Below are positions 44,465-56,300 of a DNA stretch of 64,000 nt, one piece after another. The number at the start of each line of letters is the position of its first letter. Positions within the stretch are counted from its first letter, which is position 1. Made by a program: the position numbers and the translations under genes. The notes under the pieces are model-generated. The model saw nothing but the letters and a program-made list of their open reading frames with translations. It did not search any database and had not been told where the DNA came from. The DNA comes from Acanthosepion lycidas. Its lineage: Eukaryota > Mollusca > Cephalopoda > Sepiida > Sepiidae. The DNA lies in the NCBI GenBank assembly GCA_963932145.1, contig OZ010586.1, positions 69,185,754 through 69,249,753 of the forward strand, read 5' to 3'.

Positions 44465-45060
44465 TGATTTGTTTTTAATCGGTATCACCCCACGCAAGGC
44501 AATAAAACCACTAAGACACAAGGGGTGTGGAGGAATTAGTAACAGAAACATAATAATGAGTCGAAAGAGGAAAAAGTAATCAGGAGGACACTAAATATCT
44601 ATTGAAATTGCATTTAAAATTTTGCAGATTAAAGTTGGCTAGAAAGCATGGTACCAAGAAGACAGTCTCACAAGCGAGAAGTGCGAGAAAAGAAACTGTT
44701 AGCATAGAATTTACCGTTAGATCTAGCCAACTCAACTGTAAATTGACGAGATCTCGACACCAGTCTAGTACGGCGCTTAAATTCATAAAGTCTAGGTACC
44801 ATAGCGAAGTGCGATATTTATTTTGTAATAAATATAAATATGTAGCACAAGGAGCTCAAGATAAATGCGCAGGGGCACCAGACCATAGGTAGCAGCAATA
44901 TTCTAAACGTGGACGAATGATAGACTTATAGATATGTAAGATAGATTCTGGAGAGAAAAATTGTCTCGCACAACACAGTGAACCAACTTTCTGACCTAGC
45001 AATGGATTCAATATAGTCTTTCCACTTCATCTCAGCCAATACCGTTAATCCTCAGCTGAC
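44465..45060 (-). pseudogene. Jockey/CR1-like LINE C-terminus and 3' UTR
   Basis: The minus strand reads YEFKRRTRLVSRSRQF, VELARSNGKFYANSFFSRTS (about 44790-44680), the usual C-terminal FFSRR box, then stops. The terminal block ACCCCACGCAAGGCAATAAA is at about 44488. The best copy of this family here. Confidence 0.78.
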
Positions 45061-45780
45061 ATGGTTGATATTTCTCATGTTCCTTCTACGGGTCTCAATT
45101 ATATTCTGATCCCTTGGTTTGCATGCTAGAGAGCTCAACTTTTGGATACGTATTGTTTTTGGTCATAATAATCGAAGAAGGGTCAATTTTGTGATTGAAC
45201 TCAACTGTCTTCCGTGGTCAGTCTACAGTTTAATATCGATTCTTTTATTATCATTTCAGAAAGGATTTAAATATATCTTTTTTCGACTGCTTCAATTGTC
45301 GGGGGGACTTGAAGGGCAGAAGAAACAGACTTTGATTCTTCATCCACATGATCTTTTCAGTGGATTTTTAGGTAACTTGACAGCGCCCATCTCCTCTCCA
45401 ACCACTTGAAAGACCGCCGAAGACCACAGAATAGGCTGTGGGTCGTCCTCAGTCCGTAATATAGGCCTTCATTTACTAGAAATAACAAAAACTAATTTTG
45501 CCTCAATGCAGATAGAAATTTTATTTGTAAAAAATATTAAAACGACTCAGGGAAGAAATCACTCCTAAATTTACTAACAGGATTTACCCACTTTCCACAG
45601 ATGGGACAAGAAATATATAGATACACAATAATTATTATATGGTTTGATTAATTCTTTATAAGAGGAATGATTTCATTTTCTCAAACTAAAAATACAAAAA
45701 AAGATATGAATACATTTTTGAGGGAAACCTTGTATATATGTTGTCTTTTTCCATATAGAAATATATTAATTGCTGACTAC
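45061..45780. other. Unannotated stretch
   Basis: A 96-aa frame (45119-45409) has no recognised motif; nothing else supported. Confidence 0.35.
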
Positions 45781-45789
45781 TCGTTTCCG

Positions 45790-46005
45790 GGTATACCGGT
45801 ACTCAGGTTTTAGAATTCAGAGTTGTTGTTCTCCTAAATCGGTCACCAACTAAGGTTCTAGAAGCCTGCTTAAGAGATGAATTCATACCTTTCCCAAGGT
45901 TATTAGTACGTAAATAAATGCAATGAACTCGATTGGAATTCGAACTCGGCTGTCCAATTCCTCAATCCGAGCCGCTATCCACCGTACCCACTATAAATAT
46001 ATATC
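45790..46005 (-). mobile_element. tRNA-derived SINE
   Basis: Reverse complement of the 39388 family: GAATTCATACCTTTCCCAAG, then GGAATTCGAACTCGG (box B reversed) and CCGAGCCGCTATCCACC. Confidence 0.75.
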
Positions 46006-47160
46006 TTGCCTAAAATGCAACCCTGCTGTTGTGGTTGCAGTACATGGGACCTTACGACTCAAATGAGTGACGGGAGTCGTAACGATGTCGTTGTATGAAA
46101 AAAGTAATGAAATTTGGTTAGATTTTAAAATAAATGGATGCAACAGACTTATAAGCGTCAAAATTTCACAAGCCATCTTAGTTAAGCTAAGAAATGCAAC
46201 ATTAAACCACAGTTACTATAGCGATGAATCGATTCACTGCGATTCTCTTTCTAATTTAGCGAATGCGAACCGTTTCAAGGACGAACATCGTCGGCAAAAA
46301 TTCTGAAAATAGACAGTTTGTGCTTTAAATTTTTTTAATCACAGGAAGGCATTAATTTGTTTCTTTTGCTTTTCTTTTTCTTTTCTCTTTCTCTTTTTTT
46401 TCTTTTTTCTTTTTCTTTCACCAAAGTCGATCAACCGTATAGGTCATTGTACGAATTTATAAAACCACAATTTTGCATTTAAAATAAAAATTTAATTATA
46501 AATTTATGAACGTATCAGATGCTATTCGGCTGCTTTTTTTTATTACGGAACAGCGAATGTTATTGTTCGTGAAATCAGTAATGATTTTTATTTTTTTTTT
46601 TTTTTTTGCAACATCAGGCAAGGCTAAATCTTTGCGCTAAAATGTACGTGTAAAAGAGTCGGGAAAACAAAGAGTAAAGAGTTCTACCCGTTTGTGCAAG
46701 TTTTATGATTCTCAAATCGATATGTATTCGTTGTTATTTTATTATTTCAGATCTGTACAAGTGTTATCTGTTTATATGAAATATGCTCAACTGACTAAGT
46801 TACCTAGTGTAATATCTAGTCATATTTTTGGGATAATTTCACTAAGCTTTTTTTTTTCCTTTTTTTTCTTTCTTTTTTTTTGTGGGGAGTGGGACGCAAT
46901 GAAACCTCACTAATGGAAGATAACTTTTATTTTTAAAATCTTTTTGTTCTTTTTAATTCAATAAATCATCAAAATAAAATCGTACATAAATTGTGACGAT
47001 ACATAATTGTTTATTTTATTTTTTAGTGTGTTTAATATTTTGAAAGACATTATTACTTAACTTTTTAGTGGTAAATTGTGGAAAATTATTCAAACTGTAA
47101 AAAAAAGATATAAGAAATACGTAAACAATTCTTTGAAATAAAAACGGGAATCCAAAATTA
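46006..47160. other. Unannotated AT-rich stretch
   Basis: A 79-aa plus frame (46067-46306) has ordinary composition but no motif I recognise. T/C-rich at 46360-46425 and poly-T runs near 46590 and 46850. Confidence 0.35.
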
Positions 47161-47198
47161 ACAAAAAATATATATATATAAAAACGGGAATCCAAAAT

Positions 47199-47202
<4 letters not shown>

Positions 47203-47287
<85 letters not shown>
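47203..47287. repeat. (TA)n microsatellite
   Basis: Preceded by a 24-bp direct duplication starting AAAACGGGAATCCAAAATTA (47142 and 47180). Confidence 0.96.
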
Positions 47288-47290
<3 letters not shown>

Positions 47291-47533
47291 GAAATGGACA
47301 AAGTCCGACAATTTATTTATTAAAGACATTTTTATGTTTAACGTGCTTTTTATAGAGTATTTAAGTAACATTTACCGGCCTGAATCGTATAGGATGCAGA
47401 TTCGAATCTTGTCAAAGGACGAATATTTTCTATGAAAATTTCTCGGACATTCAGGCCGGTATAAACAGAGCATTTACTTAAATACTTGTATCTATAAAAA
47501 GAACGTTAGACATAAAAATGTCTTTAATAAATA
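47288..47533. mobile_element. Fold-back element around a tRNA-like core, copy 2
   Basis: Arms ATTAAAGACATTTTTATG..ACCGGCCTGAAT and ATTCAGGCCGGT..CATAAAAATGTCTTTAAT are inverted. The loop holds GATTCGAATCTTG. Same element as 16178-16440, with the core flipped. A TA array abuts the left edge. Confidence 0.82.
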
Positions 47534-47662
47534 TATATATATATATATATAATTTATTTCGGCAGCAAAAATTCTTTCAAACGTGTTTGGTTGAATAATA
47601 TACCAAATTCATATTTTATTTTTCACGAGTACTCTCGAGTGTTACAACTTTCGTTTTCAAGG

Positions 47663-47666
<4 letters not shown>

Positions 47667-47735
<69 letters not shown>
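47667..47735. repeat. (TA)n microsatellite
   Basis: Pure TA array. Confidence 0.97.
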
Positions 47736-47738
<3 letters not shown>

Positions 47739-48149
47739 GTTTAAAATGTTTTTCTTTTTAATAATGTTAATATAATGTTGTTCTATGGAGGCTTTAGCCA
47801 TGTAAAATTAATTAAATATAACGTAAGAGTGTTTTATATATATATATCTGTTATGTACTCGGTAACCTTAAAAATGTTCTTACTGAATTTTAGATACTTT
47901 CTGGCTTTAAATTAACTATAGTTATCGCTTTTATTTTATGATATTGTCGTGTACAAACATCCATATCTGCAAATATCGAAAAGTTTATACACATGCAAAA
48001 ACACTTTTAATTCTTTTAAAAACATTAGTGTTTGATGATTTGTACTAATCTTTTCCATTTATGATCGCTAAATATGGTTTTTACTTAATGATAATATTAT
48101 CTAATAGGGTGAAATTAATACAGAATTTTAAAATATTTAAAACTTAATA

Positions 48150-48745
48150 AATTATTCTAATTAAAATTTTCAAAAAATGAAAAAAACAATTAAAAGCTTT
48201 TCTAATTAAATAACGTCATAGCTTTATTGTATTTTTTTGTTTAACGATTGAGAGCAGATTTTCGGTAAATTATGTTTCTTTTTGAGAAAAACAAATTGAT
48301 GATTTAAATTCTCCAAGGAATCCTGCTTTTAACTAACATAAATATGAACAGGTAGGAATTTTAATTTCTCGAAATTTCGTAAAATTCCGTAAGTAGGAAT
48401 AACAAATGTAAAAAAAAAAATGTATATTTTTACCAAGATTTTCTAAAAACAAAAATTTCAAAAATGATTTAATTTATTTGTGAAAAAATTCTGAAAATTT
48501 CAATAAATGGAACAATTATTTGATTTTTTGCAAGAATTTTCAAAACAATGTATTTTTTACCGCAAAAAAAGAAAAGCTAAATTCCCCATCTTTGACCCAT
48601 CCGCTGATGGCAAGATAAACAAGATTTTCAACCAAAATTTCGAACGTGCTAAAAAGTATTAAAAAATTTAGTCAAATAATCAAAAAATACTTTAGTCTTT
48701 CCTCTTAATAATTAGATAAATATTTTGACGATAAAATTCTCTAGA
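48150..48745. repeat. AT-rich dispersed repeat, copy 2
   Basis: See 41460-42015; same order of conserved blocks, diverged between them. Confidence 0.75.
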
Positions 48746-48769
48746 CTACCGTACTAAGTGGTACTGCTT

Positions 48770-48910
48770 AGGGAAACGGTTACTCCACCCTTAGACTGGC
48801 TGCCAACCAAAGACAGAAAATCCGATCTGCCCTACGAAACCCTAGCTGATGTGGAGAAGAGATGGATTCATATCTTCTCTAGGTAGAATTTGAACTCAAC
48901 ACGTCAATTC
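48770..48910 (-). mobile_element. tRNA-derived SINE fragment
   Basis: GATGGATTCATATCTTCTC..GTAGAATTTGAACTC is a decayed relative of the 45790 SINE. Confidence 0.55.
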
Positions 48911-48959
48911 CACTTCTCACGCCAATATATGCGTCTGCGCATGCGCGTGTGTTGGATAT

Positions 48960-49790
48960 TCCTGAAATATGCCATCCATTTACTCAAGTTAATTAGGTTA
49001 TGCGTTGTTTTCCTTTATCCCTCTTGTTTCAATATGTCTTGTGAGTACCAATATTTCAGGCCCTCTTTCCTCATTATGTGCCCTAGAAATTCCAACTCTC
49101 TCTTTCTAATGTTAAGCATGTGTTCTTTTGTTTCCAATTGCTCTAAAACTTTGTGAGGAGATTGTCCAGCATTCACAAACTATTGGAAGAATGATATTAC
49201 ATAATAGTTCAGTACTCATTTCTTGTTTCTTTAATATTATGCTTAGCTTTTGAAAGGCATCTTTAGCTATCCAAAAGAGCTTTCAGATTTAAGTGTTGTA
49301 CTTTCTATCCTCTGTTAAAACACTTCCGAGACATTTCAATTTTTGTACTTGTTTGATTTTTGTATCATCAATTTGTAATTTGAATGTTGGGCTGTTCCTT
49401 TTACTAACATTCTGTCTTCTTGCAATTGATGTTTTGTCCTTTCTTCTCGCTTTCCTTCTCTACTTTCTGTAGGTGTTCTCGTAGTTTCCTTCCCGTGCTT
49501 GCTATCAACACTGTGTCATTTGCATATCTTAGATTGTGGCCGCCAATAATGAAACCTAGTAGGACTCCTAATTCTCTCAGAATCGCCTTACTGTAGATGT
49601 TGAATGAGTCCGGTGAGAAGACACATCATAGTTTTACACGCCTTTCTATTTTTGTGTATTTACTGAATTCATTTTCTATCCGTATGCAGGCGGTTTATTG
49701 CCCGATTATTCTAATATCTTTCCCAAATTTAAGTTTACCTAGCAGTTCAAGAAGTTCCTTGCGTTGAACTTTACCAAATGGCTCTCAGAA
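48960..49790 (-). pseudogene. RTE-like LINE, RT and C-terminal region
   Basis: The minus strand carries GGHNLRYANDTVLIAS, with the catalytic YxDD box as YAND (49515-49526). Downstream are NSPTFKLQI-like and EVLEQLETK-like segments, ending near 48990. Stops throughout; a degraded copy with one catalytic Asp replaced by Asn. Confidence 0.82.
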
Positions 49791-50062
49791 TCAAGAAAAA
49801 TATATAATGATTTAGAAAGAAATCTACGCGATCTTTACATTTAAAGGAATTTCATTCAGTCTAGATTCTTCAGAAAAAGGTCATTAAAAATTGTAGATAC
49901 GTTTGTTTCATAGTCATTATGAAATTGATTTTTTTAATATTTATTAAACTCGTATACCCGTGCCGTCAAAAATTATGGCAATTGTTAGAAAGATTTAAGA
50001 GATCGGAAGTTATGGACCGCCTAATCTTGAAAGAACACGGTACATAGAAGAAGATTACGCAC

Positions 50063-50094
50063 AAACACACACACACACACACACACACATACAC

Positions 50095-50156
<62 letters not shown>
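50063..50156. repeat. (CA)n(TA)n microsatellite
   Basis: CA then TA arrays. Confidence 0.96.
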
Positions 50157-50158
<2 letters not shown>

Positions 50159-50309
50159 TCCTGAAAAAAATATTTCGGTTTAGCTCTTTGGAGAGAAAAC
50201 AGCGACTATTACAGCTGCTGATGCAAGGCTCTGCGTTAAGACGAATGGAGTTCCCCGGTCACTGACGTGTTTGTCTAAAAATGAATACGCCCAAATTTAC
50301 CTTGTCGTG

Positions 50310-50453
50310 TGCCGATGACTTAGGGGCAAACAATCATTCGGGTTTCTATCCCGGCTTGAATCATTCGAATGTCTAGCCACACTGATGAGCTGTGAAACAG
50401 CGAAACAGTTTGTCTGTGGATGCCCCGCAAGCAGGAGAACCCAGTCATAAATG

Positions 50454-50490
<37 letters not shown>
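50310..50490 (+). mobile_element. tRNA-derived SINE ending in TA array
   Basis: GAGCTGTGAAACAGCGAAAC and TTTGTCTGTGGATG (about 50388-50425) match 11228-11262. Again the 3' end runs into (TA)n (50457-50490). Confidence 0.72.
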
Positions 50491-50492
<2 letters not shown>

Positions 50493-50850
50493 TTTAACCC
50501 CAAGCAAGGCAATAAAGACACTCTGACGTAAGAGTTGGTGAGTGTGAGATAATATGAGGAAAGATAACATTATTAAGGAGAAATCAATAAAAGAACAGGA
50601 ATTAAAAAGACAGAAGATAACGATTGAACTTGTGCTTACGTTTATGTAGATCTAAGTTGACGAGAAAGGAAAAAGCAGGAAGAGAGTTCCAAAAGCGAGA
50701 ACTGCGAGAGAAGAAACTGTTAGTATAGGTATAATTTCTTCCTTCTCAATTCACTCAATTTAAATATAAATAGCATATTTCAAACATTATACAATGATAA
50801 GTTCAAATCGAAATTTAGTTAACAATAACGAACATGATGAGCTATCCACG
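50490..50850 (-). pseudogene. Jockey/CR1-like LINE tail
   Basis: CATTTAACCCCAAGCAAGG through GCGAGAACTGCGAGAGAAGA, then diverged; same family as 44465. Confidence 0.68.
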
Positions 50851-50859
50851 TAAATTCAA

Positions 50860-51545
50860 AGTGCGATGGGTAAATTGTCCCCAATTTGTATTTCTAATTT
50901 CGCGCATGTGCGTTGTTTGTTTTTTCGTCTGCATGGTATAGTAGGGTCAGTTGGGCAACGTCTAGGAGAAAAAGAGCATTATGCTGCAATTCACTCCGCC
51001 AGAAATTTAGAAACGACACGCTGTACTGCTTGGCATTTGCATCAGAAGCTCCAATACGAACATTTCAGAATGTTTGTGTGTCAAAATGAAGAGAGACCAG
51101 AGAATTGGGAAAGAGTTGGTTGAGTCTAATGGTGATTACGAAGGTTTGGTAGCTCAGAAAACTTACTCTGATCGTTCTGATAAGAAAAAAAATCCAGAAT
51201 TTTTTAGTGAGGGCCTCAGACTCAACACGGAGGCCTGCATCAAGTGCTTTGAGGAGGTAGTGCTAACCTGGGTCAAGAGGGTGGCTGCTGGAAGACGCTA
51301 TGTCTGTAACATGCCACACAAGCCAGAGAACCCAGTCATGGCTGTCAGACAAATTCTGCGTCCACATTACCCCTTACATCTTTCCCCCGAACTCCCCAGA
51401 CTGCAACCCCCTTGATTATTATGCGTGGGGGCGCAGTTGAGCAAGAGACCAACAAAACACTTTGTAACAAAGATGAAGTGAGGGCAAGAATTATGACAGC
51501 ATTCACCAATTATTTCAAGATATTTTTGTATAATTTTATTAAATA
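50860..51545 (+). pseudogene. Mariner/Tc-type transposase relic
   Basis: GLRLNTEACIKCFEEVVLTW and RVAAGRRYV (51200-51310) are readable, followed by DCNPLDYYAWG-like text at 51403-51430 and a C-terminal AAFTNYF region. The segment between the second and third catalytic Asp is partly deleted and frameshifted. Distinct from the transposases at 12.0, 35.3 and 59.4 kb. A MITE lies 16 bp beyond the last recognisable codons. Confidence 0.82.
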
Positions 51546-51560
51546 TATCTGTTAAAATTA

Positions 51561-51661
51561 TTAGGTTGGTGCAAAAATAATGACGTAATAATGTCGTTTT
51601 TGACGTATTTTTTAACGTCAAAAAACGACATTATTACGTCATTATTTTTGCACCAACCTAA
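51561..51661. mobile_element. Mariner-type MITE, long form
   Basis: 101 bp with the TTAGGTTGGTGCAAAAATAA terminus and TA at both sides (51559-51560, 51662-51663). The arms are perfect or almost perfect complements. Confidence 0.95.
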
Positions 51662-51716
51662 TAGATATCAGTATTATTTTCATTTTTGGGTAATATATAC
51701 GTCAAATTATCCATCG

Positions 51717-51819
<103 letters not shown>

Positions 51820-51827
51820 GGCCAGCT

Positions 51828-51975
51828 ACCCGCTTCCGAACAAACCCGTCTGTTAGGGTAGCTAACCAGTTTCTATTGCAGACGCCTGCTCGAGCTCATT
51901 TTGTCTTTGTTCACCACCCATAAAGCCCGCCATAAAAGGATCGAACCTGCTTACCGTTTTGAATGGGAAACTATT
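51828..51975 (-). mobile_element. tRNA-derived SINE
   Basis: GGCCAGCTACCCGCTTCC..CCTGCTCGAGC and a reversed box B (GGATCGAACCTGC) near 51938. The first half recurs at about 56203-56300. Confidence 0.65.
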
Positions 51976-52139
51976 TTTTGATCCGGTCTATAAACGTAAT
52001 GTATAGTGTTTATTAAATAAAAATAAATCGGGGCGTCTATTTCAATTACGAAGTGTCCTCTATAATAACGTTTGAAGTAATATAAATGTTGGATTAAAAA
52101 TAAATCCATAATTTTTTTTTATTAATTGCTTTGATTTCG

Positions 52140-52320
52140 TTTGAAATACGGAATTGAGCACTTATGGGCTTCCGAGAAAAATACTCTGGGTGAAGAAGGT
52201 TGTAGAGCCTTGCTTAAGGGGAAGTGCTCAACGGTAAAGCACGCCTGATTAAGCAGCAGTTTCCCCTAAAAAGGTTCGATCCCTGCCAGAGAACGTTTTT
52301 TCTTTGAATGCGCAGGCCGA
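52140..52320 (+). mobile_element. tRNA-like SINE
   Basis: GTGCTCAACGGTAAAGCACG (D-arm-like, near 52226) and AGGTTCGATCCCTGCC (box B, near 52270). The acceptor does not pair well. Confidence 0.6.
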
Positions 52321-52381
52321 TAGACATAATAAAGTCTTTAATAATTTAAAATTGGGAGTCGATTTCAAATACGAAGTTGCC

Positions 52382-52612
<231 letters not shown>

Positions 52613-53300
52613 ATATTATCACTTTAAACGTTAATTTAGTGGATACCCATATTTGAGTAGACGTCTTGTTTATTTAAAAATGTTTAATAATCTAAAAAAC
52701 CGTTAAGCTGATTGCGTTTCTTTTCCCACGTTTTCAGATAAGGCGTTTCACCATCTTGACATTATTTGTCGTAAGAATCACTGAAAAACCGTTTGAGTTA
52801 TTCAACTAGAAAGAGAACAGGTTAAAGTCATTTTGTCTCAGCCCCACTATATTTTCCCACCTGAGTAATAGTGCGCAGAAAAAGATCATTCAGGCCTTCA
52901 GTAATGGCAGGAATATTCATACTCTGGCTTCCATATTCAAAGTCCATTCAAGAATCATTAATAAACGGTGAATAAGTTTTTAAAAAGAGGGAACAGTGGA
53001 GAGGAAAACTGTATACACGCACACGAAAGTCTACCCAAAATTTGCATGAATTAAAAGCCTTAAATTTCTTGTTGAAAAATAATGAAGGAAAAGGAGATAC
53101 TTTATTTTCTGGTGGAATGATTTTATGAAATGTGTGAAATGTCTTGTGGAGCATTGAAAACACTGGGTAATTTATCAAAAAAAAAATAAATAAATAAAAA
53201 GATTAATCTATGTGTTCAACTTACCCGTATATATTAAACGAGACAGATAGTTAACTCCCAATATAATTTTGAATGTCTAAGTTAATACTTAGACACTTAT
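52613..53300. other. Unannotated stretch
   Basis: No repeat or gene recognised. A 76-aa minus frame (52948-53178) has no motif. Confidence 0.4.
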
Positions 53301-53304
53301 AAGC

Positions 53305-53500
53305 TAGATATGAATTAATGGTAATGGTAATATTAGCCATTTCCTTATAAGGAAACATTCGACATTCCTTGGCCGCTCCGCCAGTACTACGACCGCAAAG
53401 AAATTCATAAAATCTTTCTCTTAAAACAATTTTTCAGGAAAATAGGTTTCCGAAGTCCAGTAGCTTTTACTACTCTTTCCAATATTGATTAGATTTCCCG
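53305..53500. repeat. Dispersed repeat, copy 3 (inverted)
   Basis: Reverse complement of 19760-19945 and 20410-20545. Confidence 0.65.
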
Positions 53501-53554
53501 TTCTAACCTAAACACTTGGATTTAATTTAGACGTAATGGTGATTTTCCAATCTT

Positions 53555-53905
53555 AGCTTAGATGCAGCACAAGGCAAAAAAGTATGAAGCGCCCATTGAG
53601 GATCAAACTCACTATTCAGTTATAATTGATCTAGCGAGACGAGCTTGCTAGCCACTACAACCACATCGAAGTACCCTTTTCTAAGCATAGGTTAGATGTG
53701 ATACAAGGCCGAATGTATGGGGGCCCCAATGAGGATCGAATTCACTATTCAGTCGTAATTGATTCAGCAAAACAAGCTTGCTAACCATTACACTACGTCA
53801 AATTGCACTTTTCTAAACATAGCTTACACGTGGTACAAGGCCGAAAGTATGGGACACCTAATGAGAATCGAACTCACTACTCAGTCTAAATTGATCCAGC
53901 AAGAT
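53555..53905 (-). mobile_element. Three tandem tRNA-derived SINE heads
   Basis: Three consecutive copies of the GGCACC-family head at about 53565-53675, 53690-53810 and 53820-53905. Each has GGATC(A/G)AA..TCACTATTCAGT and AAGCTTGCTA(A/G)CCA or a close form, followed by GCACAAGGC-like text. Box B is weakened. Confidence 0.78.
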
Positions 53906-54179
53906 TGTTTGTTTCTTTTTTTTTGTTTTTTTTGTTTAGTAGTATATCAACTCTTTAGGGATCATTTAATGCCGAAATTTAATTTTTTCGGAAGCATTAG
54001 TAATTTTAATTACAAAAATGTATTACTGTTATTTATTTTTTTTTTTTTAATTATTGCTGGTTATTTTTATTTTTTTTTACTATGAAAATACATCGTTGGC
54101 ATTTTTCACTATAAAAATGTATTTTATATTTTCATAGTGTTTGACGCCAGTTTTAGGGGTTAAATATTTGCCCATAGCT

Positions 54180-54365
54180 GGATCCCTAACAGATGTTAGC
54201 ACCCCGGATCAGGGTGGACCTGGGAACAACAGAAATTAACAGGTGGTTCCACGCTCCTCAAAACTTCCAATTTTCCGATCTTGAAGCCTCGCTGCCAGAT
54301 GGCGTTTATCGTCCGACGCGATCTAGCAAGACAAACTTGCTAACCATTACGCCACGCCAAAGTGC
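54180..54365 (-). mobile_element. SINE with tRNA-like head at its right end
   Basis: ACTTGCTAACCATTACGCCA at 54336-54355 is the reversed D-arm of the GGCACC family; the remaining text to the left is diverged. Confidence 0.5.
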
Positions 54366-54635
54366 GCAAATTTAGACGTAATGTTATGAGTAAAACGGAA
54401 AAGTATGATTTTATAAAATATTCTACTTTCAGCAGAAATAAGCGACTAATGCGAAGCTGATGTTGATTCCCAATGACAATCGTGTTCATTAAAGTGAAAA
54501 AAATCAATAAGCGAATCGTTATATCTCTATCGATTACCGATTCTAAGGAAATTTAATGTTTAACTATAGTGAGCTATGAAAAGTCATGTTACGTCTGTCA
54601 ATACACCGGCAAAAGGAAACCCACACTGTGAACGC

Positions 54636-54643
54636 TATAAATA
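54636..54643 (+). promoter_or_regulatory. Candidate TATA box
   Basis: TATAAATA, 33 bp before an ATG that starts a signal-peptide-like ORF. An initiation site about 30 bp downstream would give a very short 5' leader. TATA-like strings are common in this AT-rich DNA, so position relative to the ORF is the only support. Confidence 0.35.
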
Positions 54644-54675
54644 TCTCCAGCTTTTCTCTCTTTGCCATTTCTTCC

Positions 54676-54936
54676 ATGTCATTGTCATTTGCATTGGTAT
54701 GTCTGTCCGTCATTTTGTGCGTATTTTTGGCGGGTGAAACAACAGGAAATGGAAACATCAAAGTGAAAAATAACGCTAAATATGGGGAAATGTTGATTTC
54801 TTTTCATATACTCGTTTGCTTTCGAAATCGTAATTTTAGATTTTTATTTGAAACGATATCTGAATGTCCAAACCTTCGTGGGAATTACTCCCTTCCACCT
54901 TGTTCTCCAAGATACTCGCTAGATGGCCCTGTTTAG
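54676..54936 (+). CDS. Candidate secreted-peptide first exon
   Basis: From this ATG the frame reads MSLSFALVCLSVILCVFLAG, a textbook hydrophobic signal sequence, then ETTGNGNIKVKNNAKYGEM. It runs 86 codons to a stop; a real exon might end earlier at a splice donor. The frame is also open back to 54586. No repeat family matches this stretch, and it is one of few single-copy-looking places in the window. I do not recognise the protein. It could equally be a chance hydrophobic ORF. Confidence 0.35.
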   Translation: MSLSFALVCLSVILCVFLAGETTGNGNIKVKNNAKYGEMLISFHILVCFRNRNFRFLFETISECPNLRGNYSLPPCSPRYSLDGPV

Positions 54937-55169
54937 AACTATAAAACGACGGCACCATAAACACTCATTTTCTTTTTTTTTGTTCCAGAATGTATCAGCG
55001 AAAACAACGGGACTTCTCTATTTTGGGGGAGATTTCTTCCTCCGTCAGCCAGTTTTCTTAATTTCAACCAGCCATGTGGTGCATCATACACACACACAAT
55101 TTTCCTTCTTTTTCATTGTGTACGCACATGTATCTTTTCTCCATTCGTGAACTGTTATTCTTTATAGAA

Positions 55170-55680
55170 AAAATATATCTATATATAAAATTCTGCAACT
55201 TCTGTTAGTCCGTCACACCCTCTAAAATAGCCATACATTGACCGATCGAAGCCAGGATTTGGGGGAAGTGCAAACAAGTAATGGGGTACAAAGTACATTT
55301 AGTTTTAGTGGGCTACGTAGCTTAGTACAAAACATTTTCATTAACTTTTTGGAAAAATTAAAGGTTTTATTATTTAGCATAAAAATTACTCCCACTATTT
55401 TAAAAACAATATAATGATTAAAATAGCAAATACTTATTTAATAAAAATACAACACTTTTCTTTGCATATCTTTAAGTTTTTATGTACAAAACTCCTGTTT
55501 CCATTTCGCCCTGCGTTTGCGAGAACTATAAACAAATCACAAAGCCAAACGCTTCAAAAAGTTGGAATTTGGCTCCAGAAAGAAATATTTACGCATGGCC
55601 AGTTGTATGTTGTATACTCAAGAGTAAGAACTCCTAAGAATTTATTCTTTGCTGGTAAAGAGGAAAAATTTTCTTAAAAA
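55170..55680 (+). pseudogene. Helitron helicase (PIF1-like) remnant
   Basis: 55498-55677 encodes FPFRPAFARTINKSQSQTLQ and, further on, HGQLYVVYSRVR, the last two conserved helicase motifs (V and VI) of Helitron Rep/Hel proteins. The sequence upstream begins near 55176 with TCTATATATAAAATTCTGC, which resembles a Helitron 5' terminus beginning with TC. The replication-initiator and most of the helicase are missing, so this is a deletion derivative. No functional protein. Confidence 0.8.
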
Positions 55681-56195
55681 ATATTTTTTACCATAAAATT
55701 AAACTAAAGAAGTTATTAAACTACGAAGTAGGGTTTCTGTCAAAGTATTTTTGCAATGCAAACAAATCGCCTTATTCAAATTTTATTGATTGGTTTGCTA
55801 AATTGAACAAGACATAGAGTTTGCAAATCTCAACAAAAATGTTAGTGATAACTTCATCAGAATTAAATACTGTGAAGATTTCAACCTGCGTCATCGTGTT
55901 GCAAAACAAATCTAGTGTATAAAATTCTTCAAGGTATTGAAATTCATAGAAAATGTTGAATCCATTTAATTTGAAAGTATCCATCCTAAAGTCGTGACTG
56001 CTCCAGCTACGAAATGGCGACAAAAAGCAACTTCGAGCATTGGGGATGCTTCAAGCGCTAAGGATGAATCTTTGTCCACTCCCAAAAGAGAGGTACTGCT
56101 TGACGGAGAGACCCCTCTGGGGTTCCAGTAAATTATCCTTAAATTTAACCACGTTGGAGTTCTAGCTGGACTAAGAATCATCCAAGTACATACAT
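55681..56195. other. Unannotated stretch
   Basis: No recognised repeat or motif; possibly Helitron 3' flank. Confidence 0.35.
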
Positions 56196-56202
56196 ATATA
56201 GT

Positions 56203-56300
56203 TTGGCTGGCTGCTCGTTTCCTACTATGCGTGTTTGCTAAGGTTGCTAACTAATTCCTGTTGCACATGCCTGCTCAAGCACGTTTAACACCCGCAAAGC
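56203..56300 (-). mobile_element. SINE fragment
   Basis: GGCTGGCTGCTCGTTTCC through CCTGCTCAAGCACGTTTAAC matches 51828-51905. Confidence 0.6.

Noticed and set aside
44602-44892. 96-codon plus-strand ORF
   Set aside because: It is antisense to the jockey/CR1-like LINE C-terminus.
46067-46306. 79-codon ORF as a host exon
   Set aside because: Ordinary composition but no motif, promoter or splice support; length is expected by chance in 64 kb.
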